Source of the DNA: Lingula anatina
Lineage: Eukaryota > Brachiopoda > Lingulata > Lingulida > Lingulidae
Length of the DNA stretch: 64,000 nucleotides
Direction: 5' to 3'
Assembly (NCBI RefSeq): GCF_001039355.2
Contig: NW_019775654.1
Span: 82,643-146,642 of the forward strand
In this document: positions 21,708-33,811 of the stretch, piece by piece
How the letters are laid out: each line of letters opens with the position of its first letter
Numbering within the stretch: the first letter of the stretch is position 1
The notes under the pieces: model-generated
The model's database searches: none
What the model saw: only the letters and a program-made list of their open reading frames with translations
Told to the model about the DNA's origin: nothing
Program-made: the position numbers and the translations under genes

Positions 21708-22947
21708 GTGTTACCCTTTGGGTCATCTTTCATCTCCGTGAATTTGGGGTCAATCGGTGCATTTTCACGGGATTAGCGGCCATAAGATACCGAAACTGAA
21801 AATTGTTTCTAATTCGGGAACCGTTAAAGATGCATACAAAGTCAATTTTTTTGTCACAAAAACCAACCAAATGCCAGCATATAGTTTCAAGTAGTATAGC
21901 TAAGAGAATTACCAAAAGGCATTGTTTAATTTTACCCGAAAATGATGTTTGAACGGATTTTTCTGCTGGCCTTCTAAGCTGTATGTCAATGGGGCAGGAA
22001 AGTAGGTCACGAAAGTAGGTTAAATTTACAACCATAAATTTAAAGAAAGGAGCAGTCTAAAGGTCTTTTATGGGTGATCAAGTGATCTATTCAGTTTATC
22101 CCTTCGCATGTCGAATTCATTTGAGTCATATAAGAATCTAGTACAAGTGGTTTACATATGTTACTGGGAATCCGCACTCCACTGATGCTCGGTTCGTATG
22201 TACATTTAATGCTAGAGACCCATTCTTTTTTGCATTTTGTAGAACATGTAAAGCCCAACACTGGAGGTGGTCTCTGTTTTTTTGTATTCCATACAGTTTT
22301 CAAGTTACGCTGTATCAAAAAGTACATATTGGTGGTGAAAGCAAAATGTGCAGTAATGGATAATAAATTTTGAACTCCGGAAAAATAAAACATAAAGCTT
22401 GGCGAGGCAAACAACTTGTGGTCAAAAATGACATTATTTCATCAAATTTGAACATCTGGAACTTCAGAGCACCTCCCATTTCAAGAATTTTGACCAAAAT
22501 GACCATTTCTTTATTTTAATTAATTTTTTCTGTACGAAATTTATGGCACATTATTGTAACTCCAAAATTATAACATTTAGTCCCTTATATTTCCAAAACT
22601 GGCAGAGATAGGTCCATAGTTACTGTTGAAGTTGAATAGGAAGTCATATACTGGCAATCGAAATGTCGCCTTGAAATTGACCTTTGACCAACTTTTTACC
22701 ATGAACAGAACTTTGCAAATGTTGTTCCCTTTTATCTCCAACACTGGCAGAGATAGGTCCATAGTTACTATTGAACTTGAATAGGAAGTCATATACTGGC
22801 AATCTAAATGTGACCTTGAAATTGACCTTTGACCTACTTTTTACCATAAACTGAACTTTGCAAATTCTGTTCCCTTTTATCTCCAAAACTGGCAGAGATA
22901 GGCCTATGGTTACTATTGAACTTGAATAGGAAGTCATGTATTGGCAA
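21708..22947. repeat. Exact ~1240-bp duplication, copy 2 (partner 20043-21282)
   Basis: Bounded on both sides by 'n' (21707 and 22948), i.e. a whole contig that repeats its neighbour. Probably artefactual. Confidence 0.75.
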
Positions 22948-24709
22948 NTTGAATAGGAAGTCATGTACTGGCAATCTAAATGTGACCTTGAAATTGACCT
23001 TTGACCTACTTTTCATCATGAATAGAACTTTGCAAATGTTGGTTCCCTTTTATCTCCAAAACTGGCAGAGATAGGTCCATAGTTACTATTGAACTTGAAT
23101 AGGAAGTCATATTCTGGCAATCAAAGTGTGACCTTTAAATTGACCTTTGACCTTTTTTTACACCTTAAACTGAACTTTGCAACTTTTTAATGCTTTTATT
23201 TTCAAATTGGCAGAGATACGCCCATAGTTACTGTTGAATTTTAATAGAAAGTCACACGAGGCAATTTACTGTGACCTTAAAATTGACCTTTGACCTACTT
23301 TTAGCCATGAACTGAACTTTGCAAAATTTGTTCTCTTTTATCTCCAAAACTAGCAGAGATAGGTCCATAGTTACTATTGAACTTGAATAGGAAGTCATAT
23401 ACTGGCAATCTAAGTGTGACCTTAAAATTGACCTTTGACCAACTTTTTACCATGAACAGAACTTTGCAAATTTTCGTCCCCTTTTATCTCCAAAACTGAC
23501 AAAGATACGCCCATTGTTACTATTGGATTTGAATAGAAAGTCATTAGAGGCAATTTAATGTGACCCTGAAATTGACCTTTTACCTACTTTTATGATGAAC
23601 TTCGTTTTGCATGTATTCTGGCCTTTTAAATCTGCAAAATTGGCTATTGAACTTGCAAAGAAATTCATATACTATGACATTGAAATTGACCTTTGACCTA
23701 CTTTTTCACCAAATGAACCGAGCTTTGCATATTTTCTTGCTTCTCATATCTTCAAAACTAGCAGAGATGTGCCCGTTGTTGCCCCTAGGTTTTCTCTTTT
23801 GTCAGCATATATGCACCACTGACAACACATTTCAAGGAAAACCAATAGGCCTTTTGTCTAGAGAAACACAGGAGTGATCAATGGTAGGAAAATGCAAGTC
23901 AATTTGAAAATCTGCTTGATTGTACCATTTTTAATTATATTTTTTTGTATATTTTGAGAACTCCTGTTGATTGCATTTTATAGAGCTTGTCAAGCACAAG
24001 ACTGGTGATGGTGTCCCTTTTTGGAGGGGGGGTCCATACGAATGCGCTTACTCCAGCTGGTGGTACAATATCCGGAGGCGGTATCGCCTCTCTGATCCTC
24101 TAGTTATTCATATATTGATGTGTTCGTACCCCCTCAAAATATATCAAATACATTAATCCGTAGAATATTAATCCATAAACAATTTATTATTTTGCAATTA
24201 GCTATATTTGGCAATATATTCAAACCAATATTGTTCATTTTGAATGCAAAGAGTAGCATCTTTACTGATCTTATTTCTCTGCAAAATCTCTTGCCTGACT
24301 CTAATTTATCAGTATCACTTTATCGAATATATATTTATATACAATGTTTTTTCTAAACATCATAAGACAAGAATGCATTTTATATAGTCTAAAACAATAT
24401 TTTGCATCATATTTTGAAGTTTTATCATCATTGATATGTAGCCAGTTATCCAATGGTTAATGTATAACTTGGGGGTAAGGACACTACAGTAGGGGTACGG
24501 ACACTACATTTGGCACCAAATTTGTGCATATCTTTTCATAATAAGGGGTTATGTGCTATTTTCCTCCTGCAAAATAAATGTCATTGTAGACATTATAGAA
24601 TAATAAAATCAGACAGAATATGCTGTGGTTCCTAAATAAAATAGATGGGGGGGGGGGTACGGACACTACAAAAAGTAGGAGACACCAAGGAGCTCATGAT
24701 TATAAATAC

Positions 24710-26024
24710 TGTGACGCGAGCCCTCCCCTCGGGAGTCCCGTGGGCACGTTAATTTATTCGCGGGTCGGGAGAGATGTTGATTTTCCCCAGGGAAAGTATA
24801 TCCCAAGCACAAACAACAAGAGTGGATTTCAAGTAAAGACAAACAGCTTTAATAAACGTAGAAATCGATTATAAAATTTCAATAACACGTAAGTAAATTA
24901 AAGACATTTGAGTAACTCGTACGCATCTAAAGTCATTCATGTTACTCGGTTCAAAATTTCATGTTACGTTCGCACAGAGTTCACAGTTTCTCTTGGAGTC
25001 CAAAACATAATAATAACGTCGAACTAAATCTCAACTAAAAATCTTAATAATAACGGAAACGCTACTGAATGGGTCCAGTCTACTGTCGCGGCACAATGCT
25101 TCGTTTCACATGAACAGTCCTGGAGAATGGGCTATGTATCCCCTGTAGATTCAGGCATCCCCACCTGCAGCTGCATCACTTTACACGAAAAATCCTGGAG
25201 AATGGGCTATGTATCCCCTGTAGATTCAGGCATCCCCACCTGCAGTTGCTGCATGCCCGGACGCTGAACAATTGAATCGATAATAAACCAAACGTAAGAT
25301 AACTCAAATAACTCAACAAAAAGTTACACGAAGGTGTCCAGTCTCTTGGCTACGGCACATGGCTTCATTACACACGAACAGTCTTGGAGAATAGGAATTT
25401 TCCCACCTGGAGTGGCCAGCTCTCAGGATTTCCACCTGCAGTATCCGACTGTCAAGAATTTCCACCTACACCCCTCATGCATTGGATCGTCGAGATCGGC
25501 AAGAAGTTCTCCATGCCCGGCTGCTGGTCAAATGAACTAAAAACGCAAACAAAACCAAAGAAACTCAAAAATAACGAAACTAAAGAGTTTTCCCAGTTAC
25601 GCTAACGCATTACTGGAGTTGCGGTCCGGAAGACCAGTGTAACTCACGTTTCTGCTCTTCTGATTCTCTTTTCACGTCCTTTCTTCCTATTTCCACGTCT
25701 TTCTCCTCCTTCGTCTACTCACCGACTTCAACGCTTTTTCCAATGCTCCCCTTGCGTTTTTCTTTTTCCACGATCTACGTTTGCGTACGTTGTATGTGAG
25801 CATCATTTACGTCTAGGTTCCGTCCCCTTGTTGTTTGTTTACATTCTGAGGTCACAAGGTCACGTTAACTATGTCAAGGCTGTATGACGTAACACAATGG
25901 CGGCTCCCATGTTCATCTGTTCATCACGGCAGTGCGGCAATAGTATTTCAGGTAAACAACGATAACTAGAAATAAACTTCATCAATATACAGAAAGGATC
26001 AGGGTACGACCCGGTCACGTTACA
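24710..26024. mobile_element. Solo LTR or small LTR-type element, 1315 bp, with 4-bp target duplication
   Basis: The segment starts TGTGACGCGAGCC and ends CGGTCACGTTACA, i.e. TG...CA, and is flanked on both sides by ATAC (24706-24709 and 26025-26028). It is richer in GC than its surroundings and contains an internal near-repeat (CCTGGAGAATGGGCTATG at about 25111 and 25194, with a weaker third version near 25383). No coding frame for retroelement proteins is present. Orientation is uncertain. Confidence 0.55.
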
Positions 26025-26579
26025 ATACCATAGCATTAATAATAATGGTTACATATGCACAACTCCTTTCTTATGTTTAAGTCATAACATGGTAAATTCA
26101 TCTTATTATCACGTAGGTGATTTCAAAGTAATATTTGGCCTAATCAAATGTTTTTCATTGCATTAACAAAAATAAGTAAAATGTGTACAAAAGCCTGATT
26201 CAGCAAAATGGTTAAAATAATTTTTTACTCAGAACATATCTTTGGAAGAACCTGCTAGAAGAGAAGACATATGTCCTGGGAATTATATACCAATATTATA
26301 TTCACCATAAATCATTGACATAAAGAGCTAGTGCATCATATTTATGACCTAAGTTGCAAATGACCCATCGTAACAGCTAGAAATAGGTACTTTTTGGACA
26401 CATAATTGGCCATATTTCTGTAAATTGTAGTCCAATTATTATAATTCTTTTTTTATTTTGCTCCTATGAACAGTGTCTTTGATATCAGTCTATCAGCAAT
26501 CTCCAATCATAAATTGTAAATTTATCAGACACTTGTAACATTAACCACATTTAATTGTTCACCCTGATTGTGAAACAGC

Positions 26580-26652
<73 letters not shown>
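26580..26652. repeat. Long (AT)n microsatellite before the SAMD9-core exon
   Basis: About 36 uninterrupted TA dinucleotides, followed by a T-rich tract that serves as the pyrimidine tract of the 26702 acceptor. Confidence 0.95.
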
Positions 26653-26661
<9 letters not shown>

Positions 26662-26701
26662 TTTTCTTCTTTTTTTTTTAACCCCTACCCCTAACTTTCA
26701 G

Positions 26702-29700
26702 AAAGCAGCAGGAAATTCATCAGCATAGATGAAAAAGCTAAAACCAAGGAACAAAAAGCAGTAGAATTTCTTAATGGATTGTTCAACCCTTTTAACTACA
26801 ATATTACCTATTCCAAGCCCTATGAAAAGATAGTGGATGCAGTCCGTCAGAAAGGGGGCTTCAAACAGTTCGGGGTAGGCCCCCTTCAAAGATTTTTAGA
26901 CAAAAGTCCCTGTTTTGATTTGAGGAAAAATTCAAAGGGTAAAGTTGAACAAGTGGTCAGCTTGCCTATTTCAGATACTAAAAATGAAGATCTGAAAGAA
27001 GAGTCATGCTTTGATGATGCAGCATTATGTTCTGATTCTGATCTCTCTGAATTGGAGTCTTTTGTCACCTGTCCAAGTGATGTGACTTCTAGGGACAACA
27101 CTCCTTTACATTTTCTTTCTTCTTCAAAGGGATTTCCCCAGAGAATTGATTCTGAGATCATGCTTGTAGGATCAGAAAACTGGCAAAAGATACAGAGGAA
27201 AAAACGTGATAACAAGACTTTAGGTACTCAGTTCCCAACACTAAAACAATCAACTGAAAATGACCAAGTATATGAAACAGAAATGTCCAACAAAATTTTT
27301 GAGTCTTTGTGCCTGAACAGTTCTGCCTCTGAACATCTTGAATTTAAACCTTCTGATGAAGTATACTTCTGTAGAGATAAGGGGAAGGCTTCTTTTATGG
27401 AGGACATTGTGTCTTTTTGGAATACACCAGGCAGAGAAGGCAATGCCTACATAATAATTGGAATAGAAAAGTGTTCTCATCCACCCCATAAGCTGATTGG
27501 AATCGGTGATGGTAGAATAGATGCAGATTATCAAAATTTGTTCCTTGATGAGTTCTTCACTTCTCGGCCGAAGTTTCGGTACATTCAACATGAGTACGAT
27601 AAAATGTTGTTCGGAATAGTTATCATTTCTCCTTCACAAGGAATGGAGAAACCTTGTGTGGCAGAGCAGTGGCATAGGGAAGCTAGTTGGAATATAGGGG
27701 AAATTTGGGTTAGACGTGGTACATCAAATCAAATACTACCTGTGAAACACCATGACAGTGTGTACAAATGGTTTCAAAAACCTACACCCTATAGTGAGGT
27801 TGTTAAAGGTCGAGGTAAACCACATTCATTGAGAAATAATGCACTGCAGAAGTTTCTGGATAAGGTTGATATGTTCAAAGATTACCAGCAGTTTTTACTC
27901 ATTGTTGGCCAGTGTAAGCATGAAACAAGACATTTGCAGGCTTTAACAAGCATCCCATGGTTCAAGGTTGTTGATTTTGATACCATGAGTAGGGAAAATG
28001 GTACTTTCAGTGTTTGTGAACCTCTTTTGAAAACAGCAAGGTACTTGGAAATTTCTACCTGGCAAGATCAGCCTGGTAACCTTGGGCCAAGGTCAGTTAA
28101 TTGGTTCTTCCCAAGAGGGTATCATAACTGTCATGAGATGCTTGATGATCCAAGGTCTTGGATTAAGAGAGCAGGTCCCATGGTTGACGAACATTGCATT
28201 CAGATTGCTGAGTATTGCAACAGCAGCAGGGTTTTGACTGCTGTTATACTATGGTATGGGGCTGATCAGAGTCTTGAATACCTTAGACGCTTTATGGCAA
28301 AGCTTGATGAAAATGTCGACTCTTTGAAAGTTGCATTCTGTATTCCATCTTTACCAGATGATCCTGCTGAGCTGAAGTTAATGTGCAGAGATCTAGATAT
28401 TGATCCAATATTTATTTCATTGGAAAGGATCTGTTGTGAAATAGAAAGCAATTTTGGTTCACAAATATCTGAACAGGCAGAAGCCTTTCAATTGCCTCAT
28501 GAAGATGTTGAAGAATGTGGCCACCTTCTGACAATAACACCACAAGATGCAGCATGGCTAGATGCAGAGCTTGATGTTCTTTACTTGTCCAAAGACAAAA
28601 AAATCTACTTAAAGGGGGGTGATTCGAAAGATGGTGAACAGTTTCTGCGTGGAGGCCAGATATCTTGGCATGAGTTGAACATTGGCTGTTATGATGCAAG
28701 ACGGGATGTCCTTCCTTATCTGTTGAAAACTATAAGATCTTTTGTTGAGAAAGGAAAGTCTGCTCTCATAAGTCTAAACCATGAGCCTGGCTCTGGGGGT
28801 ACCACACTTGGTATGAGAGCTCTTTGGGATTTGCACTGTGATGAGACGTGTGCTTGTGTCTATGTGTCATCTCCCCTGTTGAATGCAAGCAGTGTGTTCA
28901 GTCGCATTGAGTGGCTTTATTTGCACACCCATCTCCCTGTTGTGGTCTTGATTGATGGTAAAGATATCACACAAATTCACAAGATTTTTGATCTTTGTCT
29001 ACAGGAGAGGGTGATTGTTCTCTGTGTGCAGCGTTACAATCAACCAATTGACCTCAACTGCAAAAGGAACAGGTCAGATCAGATTTGGCTCTCTGGAAAA
29101 GTTGCAGTAGATGAGGCACCAAGATTTGATGCAGCTTTTTCAACCTTTTGCAAAGGTACTGATAAAAGATCTAAACTCCAAGAGCTTGTCTATGAGGTGA
29201 AAGAAAGGGAAGTCCACTATGTTTGGGAATTTGGAATTACCGTGTATGCAGAAGAATATGTTGGCATTCAAAGATATGTCAAGGGTTATCTACAAATTCC
29301 CTCTACAGGAGACCTTAAGCCATGGCAGTATGTTTTGGGTTTTCTAGCTTTAGCTTACTTCTATGGCCATGTTCCTGTCCCTGCTCAGTTCTTTGCCAAA
29401 CTGCTCAATGTTTCAGAATGTGAGCAAGTTACCCTTAACTCTCTGCACAGCCATTCAGCCAGCCAGTTTATCATTGAGGAAAAAAATTATTGCTGGAGAA
29501 TAAACCATGTCATTGTAGCCAAAGAAATCCTTGAGCAGTTACTTAGTAGAAAACAAGACAGCCAAGGAAGTAGAAATGAGCGTCTTAGTTTGAATGCATG
29601 CCAAAATCTTCATGAGCTAGCCTTGAAGTTAATTGAGGAGGCAGGGAAACAGAAGATGAAAAACAAGTCTGCAAGCCCCGTGGTCAGTAATATCATTAAT

Positions 29701-31449
29701 AATACCTTCATTCAGCGAAACTACAAAGAGCTTTCTCAGGATGACAACAGAGTCAAAAGAAAAATGAAACTTTCCCAGTTATTGTATGATATTCCACGCG
29801 AAGAGAAGAAGGAGCTAGTGTTAAAAAAGCTAACAGAAGCCTTCCCAAAAGATCCTAGCTACTGGGCCCATCTTGGAAGATACCATGGAATGAAAAACCC
29901 TGAAAGCAAAGAAGCAATCAAGTGTCTTGATAGAGCCTTAGAACTTAGACAAAAAGAAATTAAACAGAAAAAAGAACTTGGCAAAAAACAGGACCCAGTA
30001 TTGTGCCAGGTTTACCACATGCATGGGATTATATTGAAGAAAAGGATAACAGCAAGAATAGGGGGTGGCATGATTGACGAACATACCCGTGGTACATTTA
30101 ACCCTGGAGAGGAAAATTTTGAAGCTGTTTTAAAGGAAGTTGTTGGGCTTGCCAAACAAGCTGCAGAGTACTTCAAGAAGTGTCGTGAACATCATGCTGA
30201 GGGAATGGAAGAAAGCTATGGATACATTGGAGAAATCAGCACATTATTACATGTAGTCGATTTCTTGCAGACACATGGGAAGCCTGCTGGATATTTTGGA
30301 TATATGAAGCTACCAAATGTTGATCCATATTTGAAGGAATTTCTTGAGCCCTGTTTTCCTGATTGTGATAGATTGTTGAGAGAATGTGAAGAAAGAACAA
30401 CACATGACCTTGAAATGACACAGTCGGGATCTGATCAGGCCAATTTGTCACATCTGATTAATTGGTTCAATGCTCTTTTTAAAGATGCAAATGAAGTGCT
30501 CAAAACTTGGCAAGGTGAAGACAGTATTCAAAACAGACGGACCAAGGTTGCATTTCTCATGATGAAGCACCACTTCCTGTCCAGTCAGAGCACAAGGCAC
30601 CTAGCAACACTGGAACAGATCCACTGCAAAGCTGATGTTTTACACCTTATCAACCTGTTGAAGCAGAATTTCAAGGAAGTAAAAGATCGTTGCTTAGAAA
30701 TCAACATCACAAATGATGTGAAGAAATGGCTAAAAGCTATAAGGCACCATCTGTTGCCTGAAAGGGATGACAGCATCTCAGAAGTTATGGAAATTGTCCG
30801 CATGTGGTATCAGATTAGTCCCAATGCCCCAGATGCTGTGTATTACATGTATGTTCTCACAACTCTGTGTGCCATTGGTACAACAGGTTGCCCAGGATCC
30901 AAGAGTGATTTTGTGGAAGCAAGCCAGCTGCACATCAAGCTTAAAAAAGTTGGAACATTTGCCAACCGGTTTTGGAGAATCAGAGAATGGTTGGGCAAAG
31001 GTGAAGGTATTAGGCGTCTTGTCAATCATGTACAACTAGGAGAGTGGAACAAAGAAGGACGCTTCTGGAAAGACTCATCAAAACATGAGCTCCTTCAGGT
31101 TTGCAGAGGAACAATTCTGTCATCTGTAGAGTTGTTTCGTGGGACCATTGCCCTTGACACAAGCCACCTCAAAGGAAGTGACCCCATCAAAGTCTTCTTT
31201 GTGCCCAAGTTCTCTGGAATGTATGGCAAAAGATTTAAACATCAGCATGTTGAGTTTTACCTGGGATTTAGCATGACTCATGGCTGTGAGGCATACAATG
31301 TTAAAGCTTTACAGGAAGTACCATGTGGGTACTGCAAATTGCCCACAGAAGTATCAAGCTTGAGACCAAGGGTGTCCCATTGCAAAAAATGTAACAATCC
31401 TGTGAGATTGCCTGCAGCTGAAAAAAGCTGTCGTTCGGCAAAAAATTAG
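26702..31449 (+). CDS. CARD-RHIM-SAMD9-like gene, exon 6: SAMD9/SAMD9L-type core
   Basis: One 4748-nt exon opens after a long pyrimidine tract and TTTCAG and ends in TAG at 31447-31449. It encodes residues 242-1823. From the N-terminus: a winged-helix-like segment (about 280-330, LQRFLDKSPCF); an AlbA_2/Schlafen-type domain (about 445-600) with the E-x-x-E-x-K signature at E452, E455 and K457; a SIR2-like region; a STAND-type P-loop NTPase with Walker A EPGSGGTT at 936-943 and a Walker B-like VVVLID at 988-993; helical TPR-like repeats; and an OB-like C-terminus with VEFYLGFS. Vertebrate SAMD9/9L have this order, about 1585 residues and a single coding exon, and act in the cytoplasm as antiviral translation inhibitors. 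The AlbA_2 domain there binds nucleic acid and is reported to cleave tRNA-Phe. No SAM domain is seen. Odd: a terminal CxxC-x14-CxxC cluster. Confidence 0.85.
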
Positions 31450-32290
31450 TGCTTTGACAACCTGAAAGACTTTATGGTAGTTTCTTTCACTTTTTTTAAG
31501 ATTAAGGACTGTGTGGTACCATCTTTTTTAGTAGTAGGTTTCTGTCTGACCCTCTTGAAGCTAACTTCCCCTTTTATTATTCTGTTGGAATGCCCATTTC
31601 ATCTTGAATTTCATCTCAATTTAATATCAATAGCATCTTTTATTTTGAAGGCTCTTCATCTTCTAACAACACACAGATGAACGAGCACTTTCTTGAATAA
31701 TACTGCTGCAGTGCCATCTACTCCCCCCCCCCCCCCCCCATCCCTCTGTCACCTGAATGTAGATTCATAGGGGCAGACAAGCCATCTTCAGGGTCTTCTG
31801 GAAAACCATCAGAATTATTCAGGCATCCAATTTTTTCAGCCAGAAGCGGTTCAAAAATAGATGTTTCAACAAAGGTAATTTGGAAAACTCAAAAAAATAT
31901 CTCTGAATCTGCCCCTGATTCATAAATCATCACACCTGATTTTATCTCGTTTTGTTATTCCTCATGTGGCACTTTTATATTTTTGTTACTTTCTCACATT
32001 GCCCAAAGCATGACTAAATGTGTCATTATCATTATGTATATATATGCACTGTACATGTATGTCTTTCTGTGATCCATTGTCAATTTGCATTTTTCCGTGA
32101 ATAGGGATATGACATTTCAACAAAAGAGAAATAGGCAAGCCTGGATACTTGCTCATCTTGTTTTTTACTTAGTGCATGTAATAAGAAATCATTGAGTATG
32201 TCTATGTGTGAAGTGATGTATTGCTAGTACGGCTGCAGCATGTCGGTTTGACCCCAAATCAGGTCTAACCAAAGACCAAAATAAAATGTT
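31450..32290 (+). other. 3'UTR of the CARD-SAMD9-like gene
   Basis: Non-coding after the TAG. A poly-C run lies at about 31723-31739. AATAAA at 32280-32285 is the best 3' end signal; others lie further right (near 33057). Confidence 0.45.
32280..32285 (+). terminator. Polyadenylation signal AATAAA (CARD-SAMD9-like gene)
   Basis: Canonical hexamer 831 nt after the stop codon. Confidence 0.4.
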
Positions 32291-33811
32291 AACTGAGTGC
32301 AGTATGATATTGCACTTTGGGTGTGAATTATAAAGAGTATAGTGACAGTTAAACAATGGCATTATTATATGTTAGTTCAAAGGATGAAGTTGTCAAATAC
32401 AGTAATGAAATTTATATTTTGCTATTGTCTACATTGGACAAAGATGTTGTATTTGCAGAATGACTGCATATTGGAAGGGATGAATGGATGCAATTAATGG
32501 ATACTGCTATAATGGGGCTCAATAAGTCAGCGTTTTGCATACATGTCCTGACTGAAGATGCCCTCTAATTGCTTGAGAGTGTATTTTGCTCTGTGTTGTG
32601 GAGTACACATGATGATTGGTGAAGTTAATTCAACATGGATATTTGTTGTCCATGAACATGACCAATTTTATGATCGTTGTGGATTTACTTGTTATGATAC
32701 CCAAATAATGTATATATTATTTAAAGAAACTGCTCTAAAAGAGCTTGTTTAGTCTAGTTAGATATAATTTTGTTTATTGGATTTTTTAAAAGTACATACA
32801 TCATATTTTTGTGACAGTTTAGATAAAAATTATGAATACAAACTGCTTTGTACTGTACCAGACACAAGAGGAGTTGCCCACTGTATTTGATCAAGAATAG
32901 TGCCATTATTGTCGTAGTCAAGATGATTACACTCTTGTTAACTGGACTGCTCATCTTGTAACTGGCTTTTCCCTAGGTTGGGGCTTTGAATTACACTTAA
33001 AGGCCAGTTGCACAAGAAGACCACGAAAAAGAGCATAAAATGCATTGAAGTGCATTAAATAAAAAAATGGGCAAGTGTACACTTGACTTTTAAGCAAAAT
33101 ACAAGTGCAAATATTCTGATTATTCTATTATTTAGAGCGCCTGGTCAGCCTTGGGATTGGGCAGATGAATGCTGTACAGCTAGTGTTACTAGACATAAGT
33201 GGGGTTTTTTTTCCAGTTTATAAGAATATGCTATATGCTGAATTGTTAATGTTTTATATAAACAAAAAAAATCTATTTTTGGTAGCATGTAGAAAATATG
33301 TTAATGATGCATTTGAATAATCATACAGATTATTGTAAAAATTGTTGTACAAAGCTACATGTTTTATTTTATTTCAAATATTTGTGACAGAATTAGGTAT
33401 TTATTTGTCTAAGTGATTCTTTCCATGATATTGTAGATGATTCAAAATCTCGCCATAAGTTATTAGTCTTCTGAATCAGTTCTTAAAGAACAGTACTGAG
33501 GCAGTTTTGATAGATATATTGAAATATCACACCCTCTGATTATAGAAGAGGTTGAAAAATGTATATTACCATTATTATTGTTGTAATTAATTGGTAGTGT
33601 TTTTATTATAAATTTTATTTCATTTATGGCATTGATGAAGTTGTTGAAACACTTCACCTAAAATGTTTTCTATATTCTACAGTTTTCATTCACACATTAT
33701 CATGTGTTCCTATTAAATTTTGTGAATGAAAACTTGAGTATAAACAGAAACACCTGTCAGTTTTGAACTACCTAAAGATATTGAAGAAAATGCCCAGCAC
33801 TTTGACTGGAC

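Larger units (their letters stand above)
19740..23880 (+). repeat. Dispersed repeat family B: unique 5' part plus ~145-bp satellite-like array
   Basis: The left part (about 19740-20900) is a repeat whose pieces recur at 15430-15790 and, inverted, at 39390-39800. From about 20920 it passes into tandem units of about 145 bp: CTGGCAG falls at 20934, 21079, 21224 and 21370, then less evenly. A typical unit reads AACTGGCAGAGATAGGTCCA, GGAAGTCATATACTGGCAAT, GACCTTGAAATTGACCTTTG, GAACTTTGCAAA. Short minus-strand open frames here repeat from unit to unit and are repeat shadows. Two 'n' characters (21707, 22948) interrupt it. Confidence 0.8.

Noticed and set aside
20065-22964. Repeated minus-strand open frames of 71-107 codons
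   Set aside because: They recur with the repeat units and with the assembly duplication, lack known domains and differ mainly where the DNA repeat differs; shadows of non-coding repeat.
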